A stretch of 64,000 nucleotides of DNA from Polynucleobacter sphagniphilus (GCF_001953355.1 NZ_MPIY01000003.1:124001-188000); one strand, 5' to 3'. Positions 1 to 10,592 are shown, counted from the first letter of the stretch. The notes: generated by a model not told the origin, from the letters alone. Made by a program: numbers and translations.

Positions 1-1
1 T

Positions 2-484
2 ATTGAGGCAATCATCATAGCCACCCCCTCAGCGGGCTTAGCAGAGGATGTCCAAGTAGTCCCACTATTTGAAGATCGCCTGTTCTTAGCCTCCTCAAAA
101 GGGCGGCAGCCTGCAAATCCACAGGCAGATATGGCGCACTACAGGGAGGAAAAGTTTCTCACCCTGCATGATGGCTTCGCCACTACCTCTGGTTTTTATG
201 AGGTATTTGAACTAGCTGGCTTTAAGCCCAATCTGGTGATGAAGGTGGGGGATATTTTTTCTTTAATGAATATGGTTGCTAGTGGCATGGGGCGATCCAT
301 TCTCCCCGGGCGCGTTAAGGCTCTAATGGGGGATTCCATTGAATTTACCCCCTTGCTCGGCAGGTATGAGGTGGTGCAGCGTATTGCTCTGATGTACCTC
401 ACGGTTAACGAATCGAATCCAAATATTTTGGCTTTAGCAGCCGAAGCCCGCATGTTGCATCGCAATAATAATGTAATGCAATAA
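2..484 (+). CDS. LysR-type transcriptional regulator, C-terminal effector-binding part (5' truncated by window)
   Basis: Frame stays open from base 2 (IEAIIIATPSAGLAEDVQVVPLFEDRLFLAS...); LysR substrate-binding style sequence ...FSLMNMVASGMGRSILPGRV...; adjacent to malonate genes. Confidence 0.72.
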   Translation: MEAIIIATPSAGLAEDVQVVPLFEDRLFLASSKGRQPANPQADMAHYREEKFLTLHDGFATTSGFYEVFELAGFKPNLVMKVGDIFSLMNMVASGMGRSILPGRVKALMGDSIEFTPLLGRYEVVQRIALMYLTVNESNPNILALAAEARMLHRNNNVMQ

Positions 485-617
485 ACTGGAATCTCAAATA
501 ATTAACTTTAAGTTAATGAATGGCAATAAAAGTTAATTGATTTCGCCTGCAATGATCCTTACATTAGATTTAATGAAGTAAATTCGTTTGGCACTCTTTT
601 TTGAGAGAACACAATAA

Positions 618-1922
618 ATGCTTGAAAAGTTAGCAAAAGCTCGTAATTTGGCCAAGGCAAATAATGCGATCAAACGCCTTATTTCTGAGCGCGGTGAATC
701 TAATGCTGTGAGTATGGCCGATGATGTTGTGAATAACTATCGCAAGCTAACCAGAGATCAGTACGTAGCATTTTTTACTTATCTTTTCGAGAAGTTAAAC
801 CCAGATGCCGCATCGGTGATGGAGGCTGCGCAAAATTTTGTTGCTGAAGCCAGTGCGCGTAATTACATTCGCCTACAAAAAGTTTCCGAGTCCCCTCGCC
901 AAGAATTATTTCGCCGCTTAAATCGCGCTAGCCAAGGTACGGCTGCGGTAGTGCAAATGCGTCGCGACCTATTGCAGATCTTGGATAAAAAACCTGAGCT
1001 TGCCGCAGTTGATTTTGATATGCGTCACTTACTCTCATCTTGGTTCAATCCTGGATTTCTAAAAATGCATCAGGTGGATTGGAAGTCCCCCGCAGAAGTA
1101 TTGGAGAAGTTGATTCAACACGAGGCGGTTCATGCGATTGATGGCTGGGATGATTTACGTCGCCGCTTACAGCCTGATCGTCGTTGCTTTGCATTCTTTC
1201 ATCCGCAACTTCCTAGCGAGCCTTTGATCTTTGTGGAAGTGGCGCTTTTGCCTGAGATTCCTACCGTCATTACGCCATTGGTTGATAAAAAAGCGGAGAC
1301 GCTCGATCAACCATCGCAATTTAAGGTTGCTGTTTTCTATTCGATCAGCAACTGTGAGCCCGGCTTACGCGGGGTTTCAATGGGCAACTTCCTCATCAAG
1401 CGTGTTGCAGAGACATTGCAAGCGGAGTTTCCAACACTCAAAACTTTTGTCACGCTTTCTCCTATTCCTGGATTTATGGATTGGGTGGCTGGCGGTGCCA
1501 ATTTAGGTGAGGGCGTTCCGGCAGAGCGCTTAAAGCCGGCCTTAAAAACTGCTAGAGACCAGGCGCTAGCGGTTCTCAAGCTAGAGACACAGTCTTGGAG
1601 CGAGCGCTTAAGCGCGGGATGGCATCCAGATCAGGCATCTGAAAAAGAAAAAGAGGCTTTGTTATGTCTAGCCAGCATCTATTTAGGGTTGGCTTCAACT
1701 GGGCGCTCAGGTAATCCAGTAGCTAAATTTCATCTGGGTAATGGTGCAAGGTTGCATCTCATTAATTGGGCGGGTGACTTATCTCGCAAAGGCTTGCGCC
1801 AGTCGGCTGGTTTGATGGTGAATTATTTGTATGACTTAAGTGCAGTAGAGGAGAATCATGAGCGTTTTTCCAATGGGGAAATCGTTTACTCAAAAGCAGT
1901 AGCGCGTTTAATGGCCAAATAG
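618..1922 (+). CDS. mcd: malonyl-CoA decarboxylase
   Basis: 434 aa ORF with MCD-family sequence (HEAVHAIDGWDDLRRRLQPDRRCFAFFHP...EPLIFVEVAL; ...NFLIKRVAETL...FVTLSPIPGF...). Confidence 0.9.
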   Translation: MLEKLAKARNLAKANNAIKRLISERGESNAVSMADDVVNNYRKLTRDQYVAFFTYLFEKLNPDAASVMEAAQNFVAEASARNYIRLQKVSESPRQELFRRLNRASQGTAAVVQMRRDLLQILDKKPELAAVDFDMRHLLSSWFNPGFLKMHQVDWKSPAEVLEKLIQHEAVHAIDGWDDLRRRLQPDRRCFAFFHPQLPSEPLIFVEVALLPEIPTVITPLVDKKAETLDQPSQFKVAVFYSISNCEPGLRGVSMGNFLIKRVAETLQAEFPTLKTFVTLSPIPGFMDWVAGGANLGEGVPAERLKPALKTARDQALAVLKLETQSWSERLSAGWHPDQASEKEKEALLCLASIYLGLASTGRSGNPVAKFHLGNGARLHLINWAGDLSRKGLRQSAGLMVNYLYDLSAVEENHERFSNGEIVYSKAVARLMAK

Positions 1923-2030
1923 CACCCAAAGAGGTGCTGGTCATAAGTGTTTAAAATGCCAGAAGTAGCAAATAAACAATCTTTATCCACATAAGATTGA
2001 ATTTAATAAAAAAAGTTTTAGGAGATCGCA

Positions 2031-3065
2031 ATGTCAGATACCAAAGAAATAAGTGAATTTCGTCGTCAAATCCTGCTTGGTGCCGCTGGCGCCTCTTTGT
2101 CTATGTATAACCTGCCCACTTGGGCGCAGGCAAATGCACGCAGTTTGAAAATTTCGCATCAGTTTCCAAGTGGAACTGATTTCCGTGACCGCCTATGCAA
2201 AAAATTTGCAGAAGAAGTGCAAAAAAAGACCGCTGGCGCATTAAAGTTCGAGGTCTATCCACAGTCCTCCCTGATGAAGACAAATGCGCAATTTAGCGCG
2301 CTACGTAAGGGTGCGCTGGATTTCTCTTTTTATCCTATGCCTTATGCAGGTGGCGAAGTGGTCGAAGCCAATATTGGTTTGATGCCTGCCTTAGTTACCA
2401 GCTATGAGCAGGGTGCGCGCTGGAAAAATGCTGAGGTAGGCAAAATCCTCACTAAGGTGCTTGAGTCAAAGGGGATTGTGATTGTGAGTTGGGTGTGGCA
2501 AGCTGGTGGCGTAGCTACCAAGACCGGCCCGATTATTGTTCCAGACGACATCAAGGGCGTGAAAGTACGTGGCGGCAGCCGTGAGTTTGATGCCATGCTC
2601 AAAGCTGCCGGCGGTTCAGTCATGACATCCATTCCTTCAAGCGAGGTCTACCAGGCTGTTCAAGCCGGTTCTTTGGAGGCTGCTTACACCTCATCTGCCA
2701 GTCTGATGTCATTCAAATTGGCCGAGCTTACAAAAAATTACACCAGCGCAAAGAACAAATCCTACTGGTATATGTTGGAGCCGTTACTAATGTCTAAGAT
2801 GGTCTTTGATTCATTGCCTCAGAACCAGCGCGACATCATCATGTCTGTCGGTGCAGATATGGAGAAGTACGGTACACAGCAGGCTAAGTTGGATGATATT
2901 GATTGCGCTGTTGCGTTTGCAAAAGCGGGTAACAAGGTCTATGACATTGATTCCGCTGCTGTCGATAAATGGAAGGCTATCGCAAAAGTATCTGCATGGA
3001 AGGAATTTTCTGATCGTAATGAAACCTGCGCAGCAATGATGCGTTCTGCCGAAGCAATCTCATAA
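2031..3065 (+). CDS. TRAP transporter substrate-binding protein (DctP family)
   Basis: Signal-like N-terminus and DctP-type sequence; directly followed by small and large TRAP membrane subunits. Confidence 0.9.
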   Translation: MSDTKEISEFRRQILLGAAGASLSMYNLPTWAQANARSLKISHQFPSGTDFRDRLCKKFAEEVQKKTAGALKFEVYPQSSLMKTNAQFSALRKGALDFSFYPMPYAGGEVVEANIGLMPALVTSYEQGARWKNAEVGKILTKVLESKGIVIVSWVWQAGGVATKTGPIIVPDDIKGVKVRGGSREFDAMLKAAGGSVMTSIPSSEVYQAVQAGSLEAAYTSSASLMSFKLAELTKNYTSAKNKSYWYMLEPLLMSKMVFDSLPQNQRDIIMSVGADMEKYGTQQAKLDDIDCAVAFAKAGNKVYDIDSAAVDKWKAIAKVSAWKEFSDRNETCAAMMRSAEAIS

Positions 3066-3066
3066 T

Positions 3067-3582
3067 ATGAAGCTCTTTATCCTGCTTGACCGATGGATGT
3101 CGGTGTTAAATAAGTTTTTAATGCTTTTGGGATCAGTGGCCCTGATGGTATCGGCCCTGATTTTGAGCTACAGCGTCTTATCCCGCGGGCTCTTTCATGC
3201 AGCAAATGATTGGCAGGATGAAGCAGCTTTATTTTGTTTGGTAGGCGTCACTTTTCTTTGCAGCTCTTATGTGCAAGAAAAGCGGGGGCATATTGGTATT
3301 TCAGCAATAGAAGGTTTATTGCCTCATCCAGTCAATCAGGTCAGGGGAGTCATCATTGATGTGATCTCCTGCCTTTTCTTTGGATTCTTTTCCATCAAGA
3401 CTTGGAATTTGCTAGTTGAAGCTTGGGTTGATGGGCAGGTGACGAATTCCACTTGGGCGCCTTCCCTTTGGATTCCATACTCAATGATGTTTGCGGGGAT
3501 GTGTTTATTGACCTTCCAAATTTTTTTACAAATATTTGTCAGAAAACCAGTTGTCTCTGACCTAGTTGGTGGAGGTCACTGA
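3067..3582 (+). CDS. TRAP transporter small permease (DctQ family)
   Basis: 171 aa, four hydrophobic segments, position between DctP and DctM. Confidence 0.87.
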   Translation: MKLFILLDRWMSVLNKFLMLLGSVALMVSALILSYSVLSRGLFHAANDWQDEAALFCLVGVTFLCSSYVQEKRGHIGISAIEGLLPHPVNQVRGVIIDVISCLFFGFFSIKTWNLLVEAWVDGQVTNSTWAPSLWIPYSMMFAGMCLLTFQIFLQIFVRKPVVSDLVGGGH

Positions 3583-3584
3583 GC

Positions 3585-4940
3585 ATGTCTGTATTAACTA
3601 TTGGTATTTTGTTTGGCCTTGTAACACTCCTGATTATGTTTTCAGGAATATCCATCGCATTTGCCTTGGGTATTGTTGCAATTATTTTTATGTACTTCTT
3701 TATGCCCGCATCCTCTTTGGATACGGTGGCGTTGAATGTATATGAGGAGATGTCTAGTATCACCTTAATGTCTATTCCGCTCTTTATCTTGAAGGGTGCG
3801 GCTATTGGACGCTCCAGGGCTGGTAAAGATTTGTACGATGCTCTCCATGTGTGGATGGGTAAGATACCTGGTGGTTTGGGTGTGGCAAACGTGTTTGCAT
3901 GTGCTTTGTTTGCGGCAATGGCCGGATCAAGTCCTGCTACTTGCTCAGCAATTGGTAGTGCTGGCATCCCGGAGATGCGTAAGCGGGGTTACTCCCCAGG
4001 TTTTGCAGCGGGGATCATTGCTGCAGGAGGCACCTTGGGTATTTTATTGCCACCATCTATCACCATGATTTTGTATTCAGTTGCATCAGAGCAATCATTG
4101 GGTAGGTTATTCCTGGCGGCGATTGGTCCAGGCGTCATGTTGGTAATCTTCTTTGCTGCATACACTATCTATCGTTATAAAAAAGAATATGCCCGTGCTT
4201 ATGAGGCTTACAACGTTGGTGCTCCATCTGCCCCCATCTTGGAGCGTCAGACATACACCATGCAACAAAAAATTAGCGCATTGCCACGCGTTTTGCCGTT
4301 CTTGATTTTGTTGATTGGTGTCATGGTGGCTCTGTATGGTGGTTATGCTACCCCTGCAGAGACAGCCGGACTGGGCGCCGTTTTTGCATTCTTGCTTATT
4401 GCCGTTATTTATCGCATGTGGCGTTTCAAAGACCTGTACCCATTGTTAGATGTCAGTATTCGTGAGTCGGCGATGTTGATGTTCATTATTGGCATGTCTT
4501 TGTTGTTTGCCAACGTCATGAGTTATCTGCACTTGAGCCAATCAGCCGCCCAAGCGATTGTTGATTTACACACTTCTCGCTGGCTTTTGCTGACTGCAGT
4601 GCTGCTGATGGTGATCTTCTTGGGCTTTTTCTTGCCTCCAGTCTCCATCATTTTGATGACGTCCCCGATTTTCTTGCCTCCGCTACGTGCTGCAGGATTT
4701 GATTTGGTTTGGTTTGGAGTGGTGATGACTATCATCATGGAGACTGGCCTGATACATCCTCCGGTAGGACTGAATATTTTTGTGATTAAAAATATTGCCC
4801 CCGACATTACTTTGAAAGAAATTATTTACGGTGTGATGCCATTTGTGGCCATCATGATTTTCTCTGTAATTCTTCTATGCATCTTCCCCGAAATTGCTAC
4901 AGGTCTATCTGACTGGGTAATGGGGCCTCCATTGGTATAA
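3585..4940 (+). CDS. TRAP transporter large permease (DctM family)
   Basis: 451 aa polytopic protein; GSSPATCSAIGSAGIPEMRKRGYSPGFAAGIIAAGGTLGILLPPSI motif. Confidence 0.92.
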   Translation: MSVLTIGILFGLVTLLIMFSGISIAFALGIVAIIFMYFFMPASSLDTVALNVYEEMSSITLMSIPLFILKGAAIGRSRAGKDLYDALHVWMGKIPGGLGVANVFACALFAAMAGSSPATCSAIGSAGIPEMRKRGYSPGFAAGIIAAGGTLGILLPPSITMILYSVASEQSLGRLFLAAIGPGVMLVIFFAAYTIYRYKKEYARAYEAYNVGAPSAPILERQTYTMQQKISALPRVLPFLILLIGVMVALYGGYATPAETAGLGAVFAFLLIAVIYRMWRFKDLYPLLDVSIRESAMLMFIIGMSLLFANVMSYLHLSQSAAQAIVDLHTSRWLLLTAVLLMVIFLGFFLPPVSIILMTSPIFLPPLRAAGFDLVWFGVVMTIIMETGLIHPPVGLNIFVIKNIAPDITLKEIIYGVMPFVAIMIFSVILLCIFPEIATGLSDWVMGPPLV

Positions 4941-4966
4941 AAAATCAGTATTTAAGGAATGTATTT

Positions 4967-6490
4967 ATGAATTTGTATTCAATCTTGGAAAAAGGTTTTC
5001 CAAAAGATAAACAGTCATGCGCCCTCGAAACGCATGATGGCCTTTATTACTCTTGGAGTGATTTGGAGCGTGCCACTGCAAAGATGGCTAATTTGCTCAA
5101 AAGCCTTAAATTGCCCAAGGGTTCGCGTGTAGCGGTACAAGTTGAAAAATCGCCAGAGGCCCTTTTTCTTTATCTTGCTACGATTCGCGCAGGGTATGTA
5201 TATCTTCCATTGAATACGGCTTACCAGGCTGCTGAGATTGGGTACTTCCTTGAGAATGCTGAGCCGGCTGTAGTGGTCTGTAGTAGCAAGAACTTCTCAT
5301 GGGTTTCGAAAACAGCGTTCAAGGCAGGTACTCAGCATGTCTTCACCTTAGATGAGAACCGTACCGGTACATTATTGGAGCGTGCTGGTGCTCAAAGCGA
5401 CAGATTCAAGACGGCAACAGTAAAAGAAGATGATTTGGCCGCCATCCTCTACACCTCCGGCACAACCGGGCGTAGTAAGGGTGCGATGTTGACCCATAAG
5501 AACCTGAGCAGCAATGCCAAGGTTTTGCAGAAGTTCTGGGGTTGGAAAAAAGGCGATGTGTTGCTACATGCCCTACCTATTTTTCATGTGCACGGATTGT
5601 TTGTGGCTGCTCATGGCGCCCTGATCAATGGTAGCAAGATGATTTGGTTGCCACGCCTAGATACAGCACAGTTAATTCATTACATGCCTAAATCCACTGT
5701 GATGATGGGCGTGCCCACTTTCTACGTACGTTTATTGGCTGATAAGGGCTTTACTAAAGAAGTGACTCGCAATATGCGTCTCTTTGTTTCTGGTTCGGCA
5801 CCTTTATTGACTGAAACATTTAACTCATTTATTGAGCGCACTGGACAGTCCATTCTGGAGCGCTACGGCATGAGTGAGACCGTGATGTTAGTCTCCAACC
5901 CCTATAAGGGTAAGCGTGTGGGCGGCTCAGTTGGCTTGCCATTACCAGGCGTCAAAGTACGTGTGGTCAATGAAAACAATAAGCCATGTGGAGTCGATGA
6001 GATTGGTAACGTTCAAGTCAAAGGCCCGAATGTATTTGCAGGTTACTGGCGCATGCCCGAAAAAACTGCCGAAGAATTTACTAAGGATGGTTGGTTTAAA
6101 ACCGGCGACGTTGGTCGCTGGGGTGGTGATGCCAATGGCGGCAAAGCACCCAAAGATTACCTGTGCATTGTTGGCCGTAGTAAGGATTTGATTATTTCAG
6201 GTGGCTATAACGTCTATCCAAAAGAAATCGAGAGCTTTATTGATGATATGGATGGGGTGGATGAAAGCGCCGTGATTGGTATTCCGCATCCTGATTTTGG
6301 CGAAGCGGTGATGGCTGTTGTAGTTCCTAAGGCAGGGGCAAAATTGGATGCCCAAGCGATGATTGCTACCTTGAAAACACAAATTGCTAATTTCAAAATT
6401 CCAAAGCGTTTAGAAATCGTGGCAGATTTGCCGCGCAACGCAATGGGTAAGGTACAGAAAAATATCTTGCGTCAGCAGTACACTAACTAA
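4967..6490 (+). CDS. matB: malonyl-CoA synthetase (acyl-CoA synthetase/AMP-ligase family)
   Basis: AMP-binding motif LYTSGTTGRSKGAMLTH, YGMSET, GRSKDLIISGGYNVYPKEIE; adjacency to mcd. Confidence 0.88.
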   Translation: MNLYSILEKGFPKDKQSCALETHDGLYYSWSDLERATAKMANLLKSLKLPKGSRVAVQVEKSPEALFLYLATIRAGYVYLPLNTAYQAAEIGYFLENAEPAVVVCSSKNFSWVSKTAFKAGTQHVFTLDENRTGTLLERAGAQSDRFKTATVKEDDLAAILYTSGTTGRSKGAMLTHKNLSSNAKVLQKFWGWKKGDVLLHALPIFHVHGLFVAAHGALINGSKMIWLPRLDTAQLIHYMPKSTVMMGVPTFYVRLLADKGFTKEVTRNMRLFVSGSAPLLTETFNSFIERTGQSILERYGMSETVMLVSNPYKGKRVGGSVGLPLPGVKVRVVNENNKPCGVDEIGNVQVKGPNVFAGYWRMPEKTAEEFTKDGWFKTGDVGRWGGDANGGKAPKDYLCIVGRSKDLIISGGYNVYPKEIESFIDDMDGVDESAVIGIPHPDFGEAVMAVVVPKAGAKLDAQAMIATLKTQIANFKIPKRLEIVADLPRNAMGKVQKNILRQQYTN

Positions 6491-7305
6491 AAGCCAAAGG
6501 CCTTGCGGCTTTCATTAAACATGAAGGCGGCAAGGCAAAATAGCATTACGCCAAAAATCCGTTTCAGTTGCACTACATCTAATTTTCTAGCCATCTTTGC
6601 ACCGATGGGCGCCGTAAAGATGCTGACAATAACAATGCACGCAACTGCTGGCGCGTAAACATACCCTAGAGAACCTGCCGGTAAATTTGGAAGACCCCAG
6701 CTTCCATACATGTACCCAATAGTCGCTGCAGCTGCTATCGGAAAGCCCAACCCAGATGAGCTTGCCATTGCCGTATGGGGCTTCACATTGCACCAGAGCA
6801 TAAACGGTACGGTAATGAATGCGCCACCTGCGCCCACCAAGCTGGCGAGCATACCTACACACAGTCCAAATAAAAACAAGCCAATTGGACCAGGCAAATT
6901 ACGCCCGGCAGTAGGTTTTTTATTCAAAATCATCTGCACTGCAGAGTAAACGATAAAAATAGCGAAAAATAGGGATAGCCAAGAAGTGTTGATGGCCTCA
7001 AAAATTTTGCTACCTCCAACCAGGCCGCCAACCACCATGCCAGGGCTTAATGCGGCAACCAGCTTCCAGTCAATCGAGCTGTGTTTATGGTGCGCCCAAA
7101 TGGCGGAAGAGGTTGTAAAGAGGATGGTTGCCATACCGGTGGCAATGGCCATATGAACAATCAGTTCTTGCTGAAACCCCAAGTGATTGAAGACCAAAAT
7201 CATGAAGGGAACCAAGATCATCCCACCACCAATGCCTAATAGGCCAGCTAGAAAGCCAGAGATGCTACCGCACAGTAGAAGTAAAGTGATATCACTTAGG
7301 TACAT
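6487..7305 (-). CDS. TauE/SafE-family sulfite/anion exporter
   Basis: GLLGIGGGMILVPF and VGAGGAFITVPFMLW repeats typical of TauE/SafE. Confidence 0.86.
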   Translation of the reverse strand: MYLSDITLLLLCGSISGFLAGLLGIGGGMILVPFMILVFNHLGFQQELIVHMAIATGMATILFTTSSAIWAHHKHSSIDWKLVAALSPGMVVGGLVGGSKIFEAINTSWLSLFFAIFIVYSAVQMILNKKPTAGRNLPGPIGLFLFGLCVGMLASLVGAGGAFITVPFMLWCNVKPHTAMASSSGLGFPIAAAATIGYMYGSWGLPNLPAGSLGYVYAPAVACIVIVSIFTAPIGAKMARKLDVVQLKRIFGVMLFCLAAFMFNESRKAFGF

Positions 7306-7485
7306 GAATTCCCCGCCTTGGCCGCTAGGCCGTCATCCTGAACCCTAGGGTTCAAGGTGGAACGGCTACTCTGCTTCGGGTGCATTAAGGGTCTCAGGGA
7401 GTGAACAGCTCGAGGCTGCCACTGTAAGACATCAAAACGCTCACGCCCACAAGGTAAAGATCGTTCCTGATGCTTGCGCATCGGT
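7304..7485 (-). ncRNA. ssrS: 6S RNA
   Basis: Immediately downstream of zapA; minus-strand 3' segment CGTTCCACCTTGAACCCTAGGGTTCAGGATGACGGCCTAGCGGCC matches the 6S 3' half (E. coli ...CACCUUGAACCAAGGGUUCAAGGGUUACAGCC..GCGGC); approximate ends. Confidence 0.8.
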
Positions 7486-7845
7486 TCAAGGAACTATTGG
7501 CCTTGGCGAGCCAGGCAGGGAAAGGGTTTGCATCAAAGTATCTACCTGATCTTCTAGCGATCGAATCTCATCATGAAGACGAGAGATTTCTTCAGAGTTG
7601 AGATTGGTAGTGCTTTGGTCTTGCGAAGGTTGTGCGCTTGCTTGCAAGGTAATGAGATCGCCTGCAATTTTAAGAGCGGCCATCATGCTGGCGCGTTCAA
7701 TACTGCGATTGCCGCCATTGATAGCAAGTTTGATTTGTTCATCCACTAAAGTGCAGGCAGCGCGCAACAGCGGTTCATGCTCGGCGCTAGTGGCCAAGGT
7801 AATTTTTTGACCGGCGAGAGTTACCTCAATGCGTTGTTGGCTCAT
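7486..7845 (-). CDS. zapA: cell division protein ZapA
   Basis: MSQQRIEVTLAGQKITLATSAEHEPLLRAACTLVDEQI...; next to 6S RNA; start chosen at the internal MSQQ. Confidence 0.87.
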   Translation of the reverse strand: MSQQRIEVTLAGQKITLATSAEHEPLLRAACTLVDEQIKLAINGGNRSIERASMMAALKIAGDLITLQASAQPSQDQSTTNLNSEEISRLHDEIRSLEDQVDTLMQTLSLPGSPRPIVP

Positions 7846-8068
7846 TGTCATCCTCTGGATTGGTTGGGGCAACCGCTTCGCCAAGTAAGTTCAGCTGGCG
7901 GCCATCGCTTTGTTCTGGCAGGCGACTCAAAATATGTTGTATGCGTTTTTGCGCATCTTCAATTTTGTTCTCGAGTTGAGTACGATCTAGATTGAGTTTT
8001 TTAACCGCTTCAGTGGCCAGGGCAATTTTTTCAGCCACGCGCGCAATGACAGCACTTAAGTTATCCAT
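7826..8068 (-). CDS. small coiled-coil protein of the zapA locus, function unknown
   Basis: MDNLSAVIARVAEKIALATEAVKKLNLDRTQLENKIEDAQKRI...; overlaps the zapA start; coiled-coil heptads. Confidence 0.65.
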   Translation of the reverse strand: MDNLSAVIARVAEKIALATEAVKKLNLDRTQLENKIEDAQKRIQHILSRLPEQSDGRQLNLLGEAVAPTNPEDDNEPTTH

Positions 8069-8217
8069 AGTTACCTCGTTTGGGGAATGAGGGGTTTGCT
8101 CGATCATATTGGCATTGTAGCCTTAGGAAAAGCTCTTGGCAGGAGGCCGACCCCCCTGGCAACATTGGACTATGTTTTTCTTTAGGGAAGGGCCCCTAAA
8201 TAGGGGTCCTTAGAGGT

Positions 8218-10278
8218 TTACTTCATTGCGTAGCGAATTCCCACGAAGACATTGGAGCCCATAGTGTTGTAACCATAGGTCAATTGATATTGCTTATCGA
8301 AAATATTGTTCCAGCGGGCAAATACAGTCCAATCTTTTTCAAATTCATAACTTGTATATAAGTTAAATATAGAGTAGCCCCCCATTTGTCCGCTATAAGG
8401 CGCAAAAGTTGTGGCATCAAATCCAGGCATGTCTTGTCTTTGCCCCGAGAAAGTGCCGCCAAACCCAGCAATCAATCTCTGATATGCATATTCTGCTGAG
8501 GCATTCCCAAAGGTGCGTGCTCTTTTATACAGAGTGGTATCAGCAGTAACATTTTCAGGGTTTTCTTGATCAATCGATCCTTTTAATGTGAAGTTACTAA
8601 CTTTTGCCATCCCACCAAAGGATATGCCAGTGATATGGGCGTATCCGACATTATTAGCGCAGCCGCCAAGAAATTGAATGGCTTGTGCCGTGCACCCAAC
8701 CAGGCCTGATTGAATCATATTGCTGATGCTGTTGTCGTAGGCAACTAAATGAGCCTCATAGTTGCTTGTGTCATAGTGAATCCCTATTTCAGTATTTTTA
8801 CTTTTCTCTGGAAGAAGGTTGGGATTTCCGTATCCTGGGTAATACAGGTCATTGAAGCTTGGCGCTCTGAAGCCAGTGCCGTAATTAATGTTTACTCGCC
8901 ATTCTTTGGTGAAAAAATAACCATAAGAAATTGCCCCTGTTGTTTGAGGGCCGTAGGCTGAAATACTGTCATTACGAATAGAGATATTTGCTAGATTATC
9001 GCCTCGTTTGAGTTGATATGATGCTGCTATTGAATTGGTGTCCCTCGTCTGACTAAAGCCTGTAGATGGCCCTGTTGTCGAGCTTATTCCATTATTAAAG
9101 TTGTAATCAGCAACAGAGTTATATTGCAGTGATTTCACGCTTTGAGTTCTTCTTTCACCCAAAATCTGCAAAAGATCGCTGCCTAAGCTAATGTCGTTTT
9201 GCCATGTGTATAAGTTTTGATTGGTATTAATGTATGGGCTATAGGCTGGGCTATATGGCGTTGCGTCTTGAATGGATTGTCCATTGTTATTTGAAATCGA
9301 TGCTTGTAATGAGCTTTTCCAGATATCAGTGATTTGATTTTTTGAAAACAGTGTGTAAATCCCAATTTGTGAAATCGTATTTTGGGCTTGTTGCGGACCT
9401 GGGGCTCCAGAGACCATGCCTGTAGACCAACTGGAATTATTGTAGTAGTCGAGGGTATTAAATTGGGGTACCTGTGAGTTCATACGACTTTGCATCATCT
9501 GAAATCCAAATGTTTGCCCCTGAGCCCATTCTTGTGAAAGCTTTCCGGTAACACCATTTTGTACATAACCTGTTTTCATGGCCGTTAGTGCAAACGGATT
9601 ATTGCTAGCAACGCTATTAAAGCCTGTTGATAGTGACTCACTAACCCCCAATGAATAACGAATTTTTTGATCGCTATCAGTCGAGCCATAAATGCTAGCG
9701 CTACTAACGCTGGTTCCATAGGTGCCATATCCAGTAGATGCGCTTACCTTGGCGGGCCCATTGCCATCCTTGGTAAAGATCTGCACTACACCGCCAATGG
9801 CATCAGCACCATACAGACTACTTTGTGGGCCAAAGACGATCTCGATATGATCAATTAAGGGCAGGGGTATGGATTCCCATGTAGGCCCACCATTAAAGGC
9901 GGAGTCTGATCGAACACCATCTATTAATACAATGCTTTGTGAATTAGAGGTTCCGCGAAGAAACACGGATGCTCCTGAGTTTCCGGAGCCACCCGACCCA
10001 TTGGTTATTTGGACTCCTCTTTGTCTTTGAAGTAAATCTACTAGACTGGTTTGCCCAGCTTGTTCAATTTCCTCACGGCCTATGTAGTCGTAGTCCGCCA
10101 ATACATTAGTTGCCAAAGTTGGCGCTCGATTGGCGGTGACGAGCACAGGATCCATAGGGTTGGGAGCTGTTGCTACTGTGACGTTTGCGGAACTTTGAGC
10201 AAAGGAATTGATGGATGGGATGCAAATTACCGCGCCACAAAGTAGTGCGCATATTTTGATGCTGAACTGCTGCTTCAT
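8218..10278 (-). CDS. btuB: TonB-dependent vitamin B12 (cobalamin) receptor, BtuB-like
   Basis: Plug domain (VTANRAPTLATNVLADYDYIGREEIEQAGQTSLVDLLQRQRGVQI...GASVFLRGTSNSQSIVLIDGVR) and beta-barrel end; cobalamin riboswitch upstream; true start probably MKQQFSIKI at 10278, not 10422. Confidence 0.87.
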   Translation of the reverse strand: MKQQFSIKICALLCGAVICIPSINSFAQSSANVTVATAPNPMDPVLVTANRAPTLATNVLADYDYIGREEIEQAGQTSLVDLLQRQRGVQITNGSGGSGNSGASVFLRGTSNSQSIVLIDGVRSDSAFNGGPTWESIPLPLIDHIEIVFGPQSSLYGADAIGGVVQIFTKDGNGPAKVSASTGYGTYGTSVSSASIYGSTDSDQKIRYSLGVSESLSTGFNSVASNNPFALTAMKTGYVQNGVTGKLSQEWAQGQTFGFQMMQSRMNSQVPQFNTLDYYNNSSWSTGMVSGAPGPQQAQNTISQIGIYTLFSKNQITDIWKSSLQASISNNNGQSIQDATPYSPAYSPYINTNQNLYTWQNDISLGSDLLQILGERRTQSVKSLQYNSVADYNFNNGISSTTGPSTGFSQTRDTNSIAASYQLKRGDNLANISIRNDSISAYGPQTTGAISYGYFFTKEWRVNINYGTGFRAPSFNDLYYPGYGNPNLLPEKSKNTEIGIHYDTSNYEAHLVAYDNSISNMIQSGLVGCTAQAIQFLGGCANNVGYAHITGISFGGMAKVSNFTLKGSIDQENPENVTADTTLYKRARTFGNASAEYAYQRLIAGFGGTFSGQRQDMPGFDATTFAPYSGQMGGYSIFNLYTSYEFEKDWTVFARWNNIFDKQYQLTYGYNTMGSNVFVGIRYAMK

Positions 10279-10427
10279 ATTGAACCTTCTGCCTTCGAAT
10301 CGCCAAGCTAACTTCCCCGTAAGCTGGGCCGAACAGAATTTCACAGGCAGGGGTATAGACGTCAATTGGGCGCAGGGGCGCTTCATCGGCGTGCGAAAGT
10401 TCCCCGTCCGCAAAAATTCCACCTGTC

Positions 10428-10592
10428 TTGGCCGGTATCCGGGCTAGTAAATCTCAGAATCTGGCCTTCCCATGCAATTGACGCGCACAGTGGCTCATTC
10501 AGACTCCTGACACCCAAAATTGCAGCTTAAGGGCGCATTTACTTACCGTTGCGGGGGCAGCACACGTTTAGTGTTTCCCGTTTAACTTTATT
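10428..10592 (-). promoter_or_regulatory. cobalamin (AdoCbl) riboswitch
   Basis: Minus strand contains CTGCCCCCGCAACGGTAAGT, GCCACTGTGCGCG...TGGGAAGG and AGCCCGGATACCGGCC, the conserved B12 riboswitch blocks. Confidence 0.9.

Noticed and set aside
1337-1579. Numerous 60-150 aa ORFs antisense or frame-shifted to long conserved genes across the window
   Set aside because: Overlap well-supported CDSs and show no recognisable protein motifs; regarded as chance ORFs.
618-6490. Malonate uptake/activation cluster as a novelty
   Set aside because: TRAP plus malonyl-CoA synthetase/decarboxylase clusters are known; ordinary metabolism.
7296-7481. 61-aa minus-strand ORF
   Set aside because: Coincides with the 6S RNA.
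10279-10422. N-terminal extension of the BtuB-like ORF
   Set aside because: Lies in the riboswitch/leader; signal peptide starts at MKQQFSIKI (10278).
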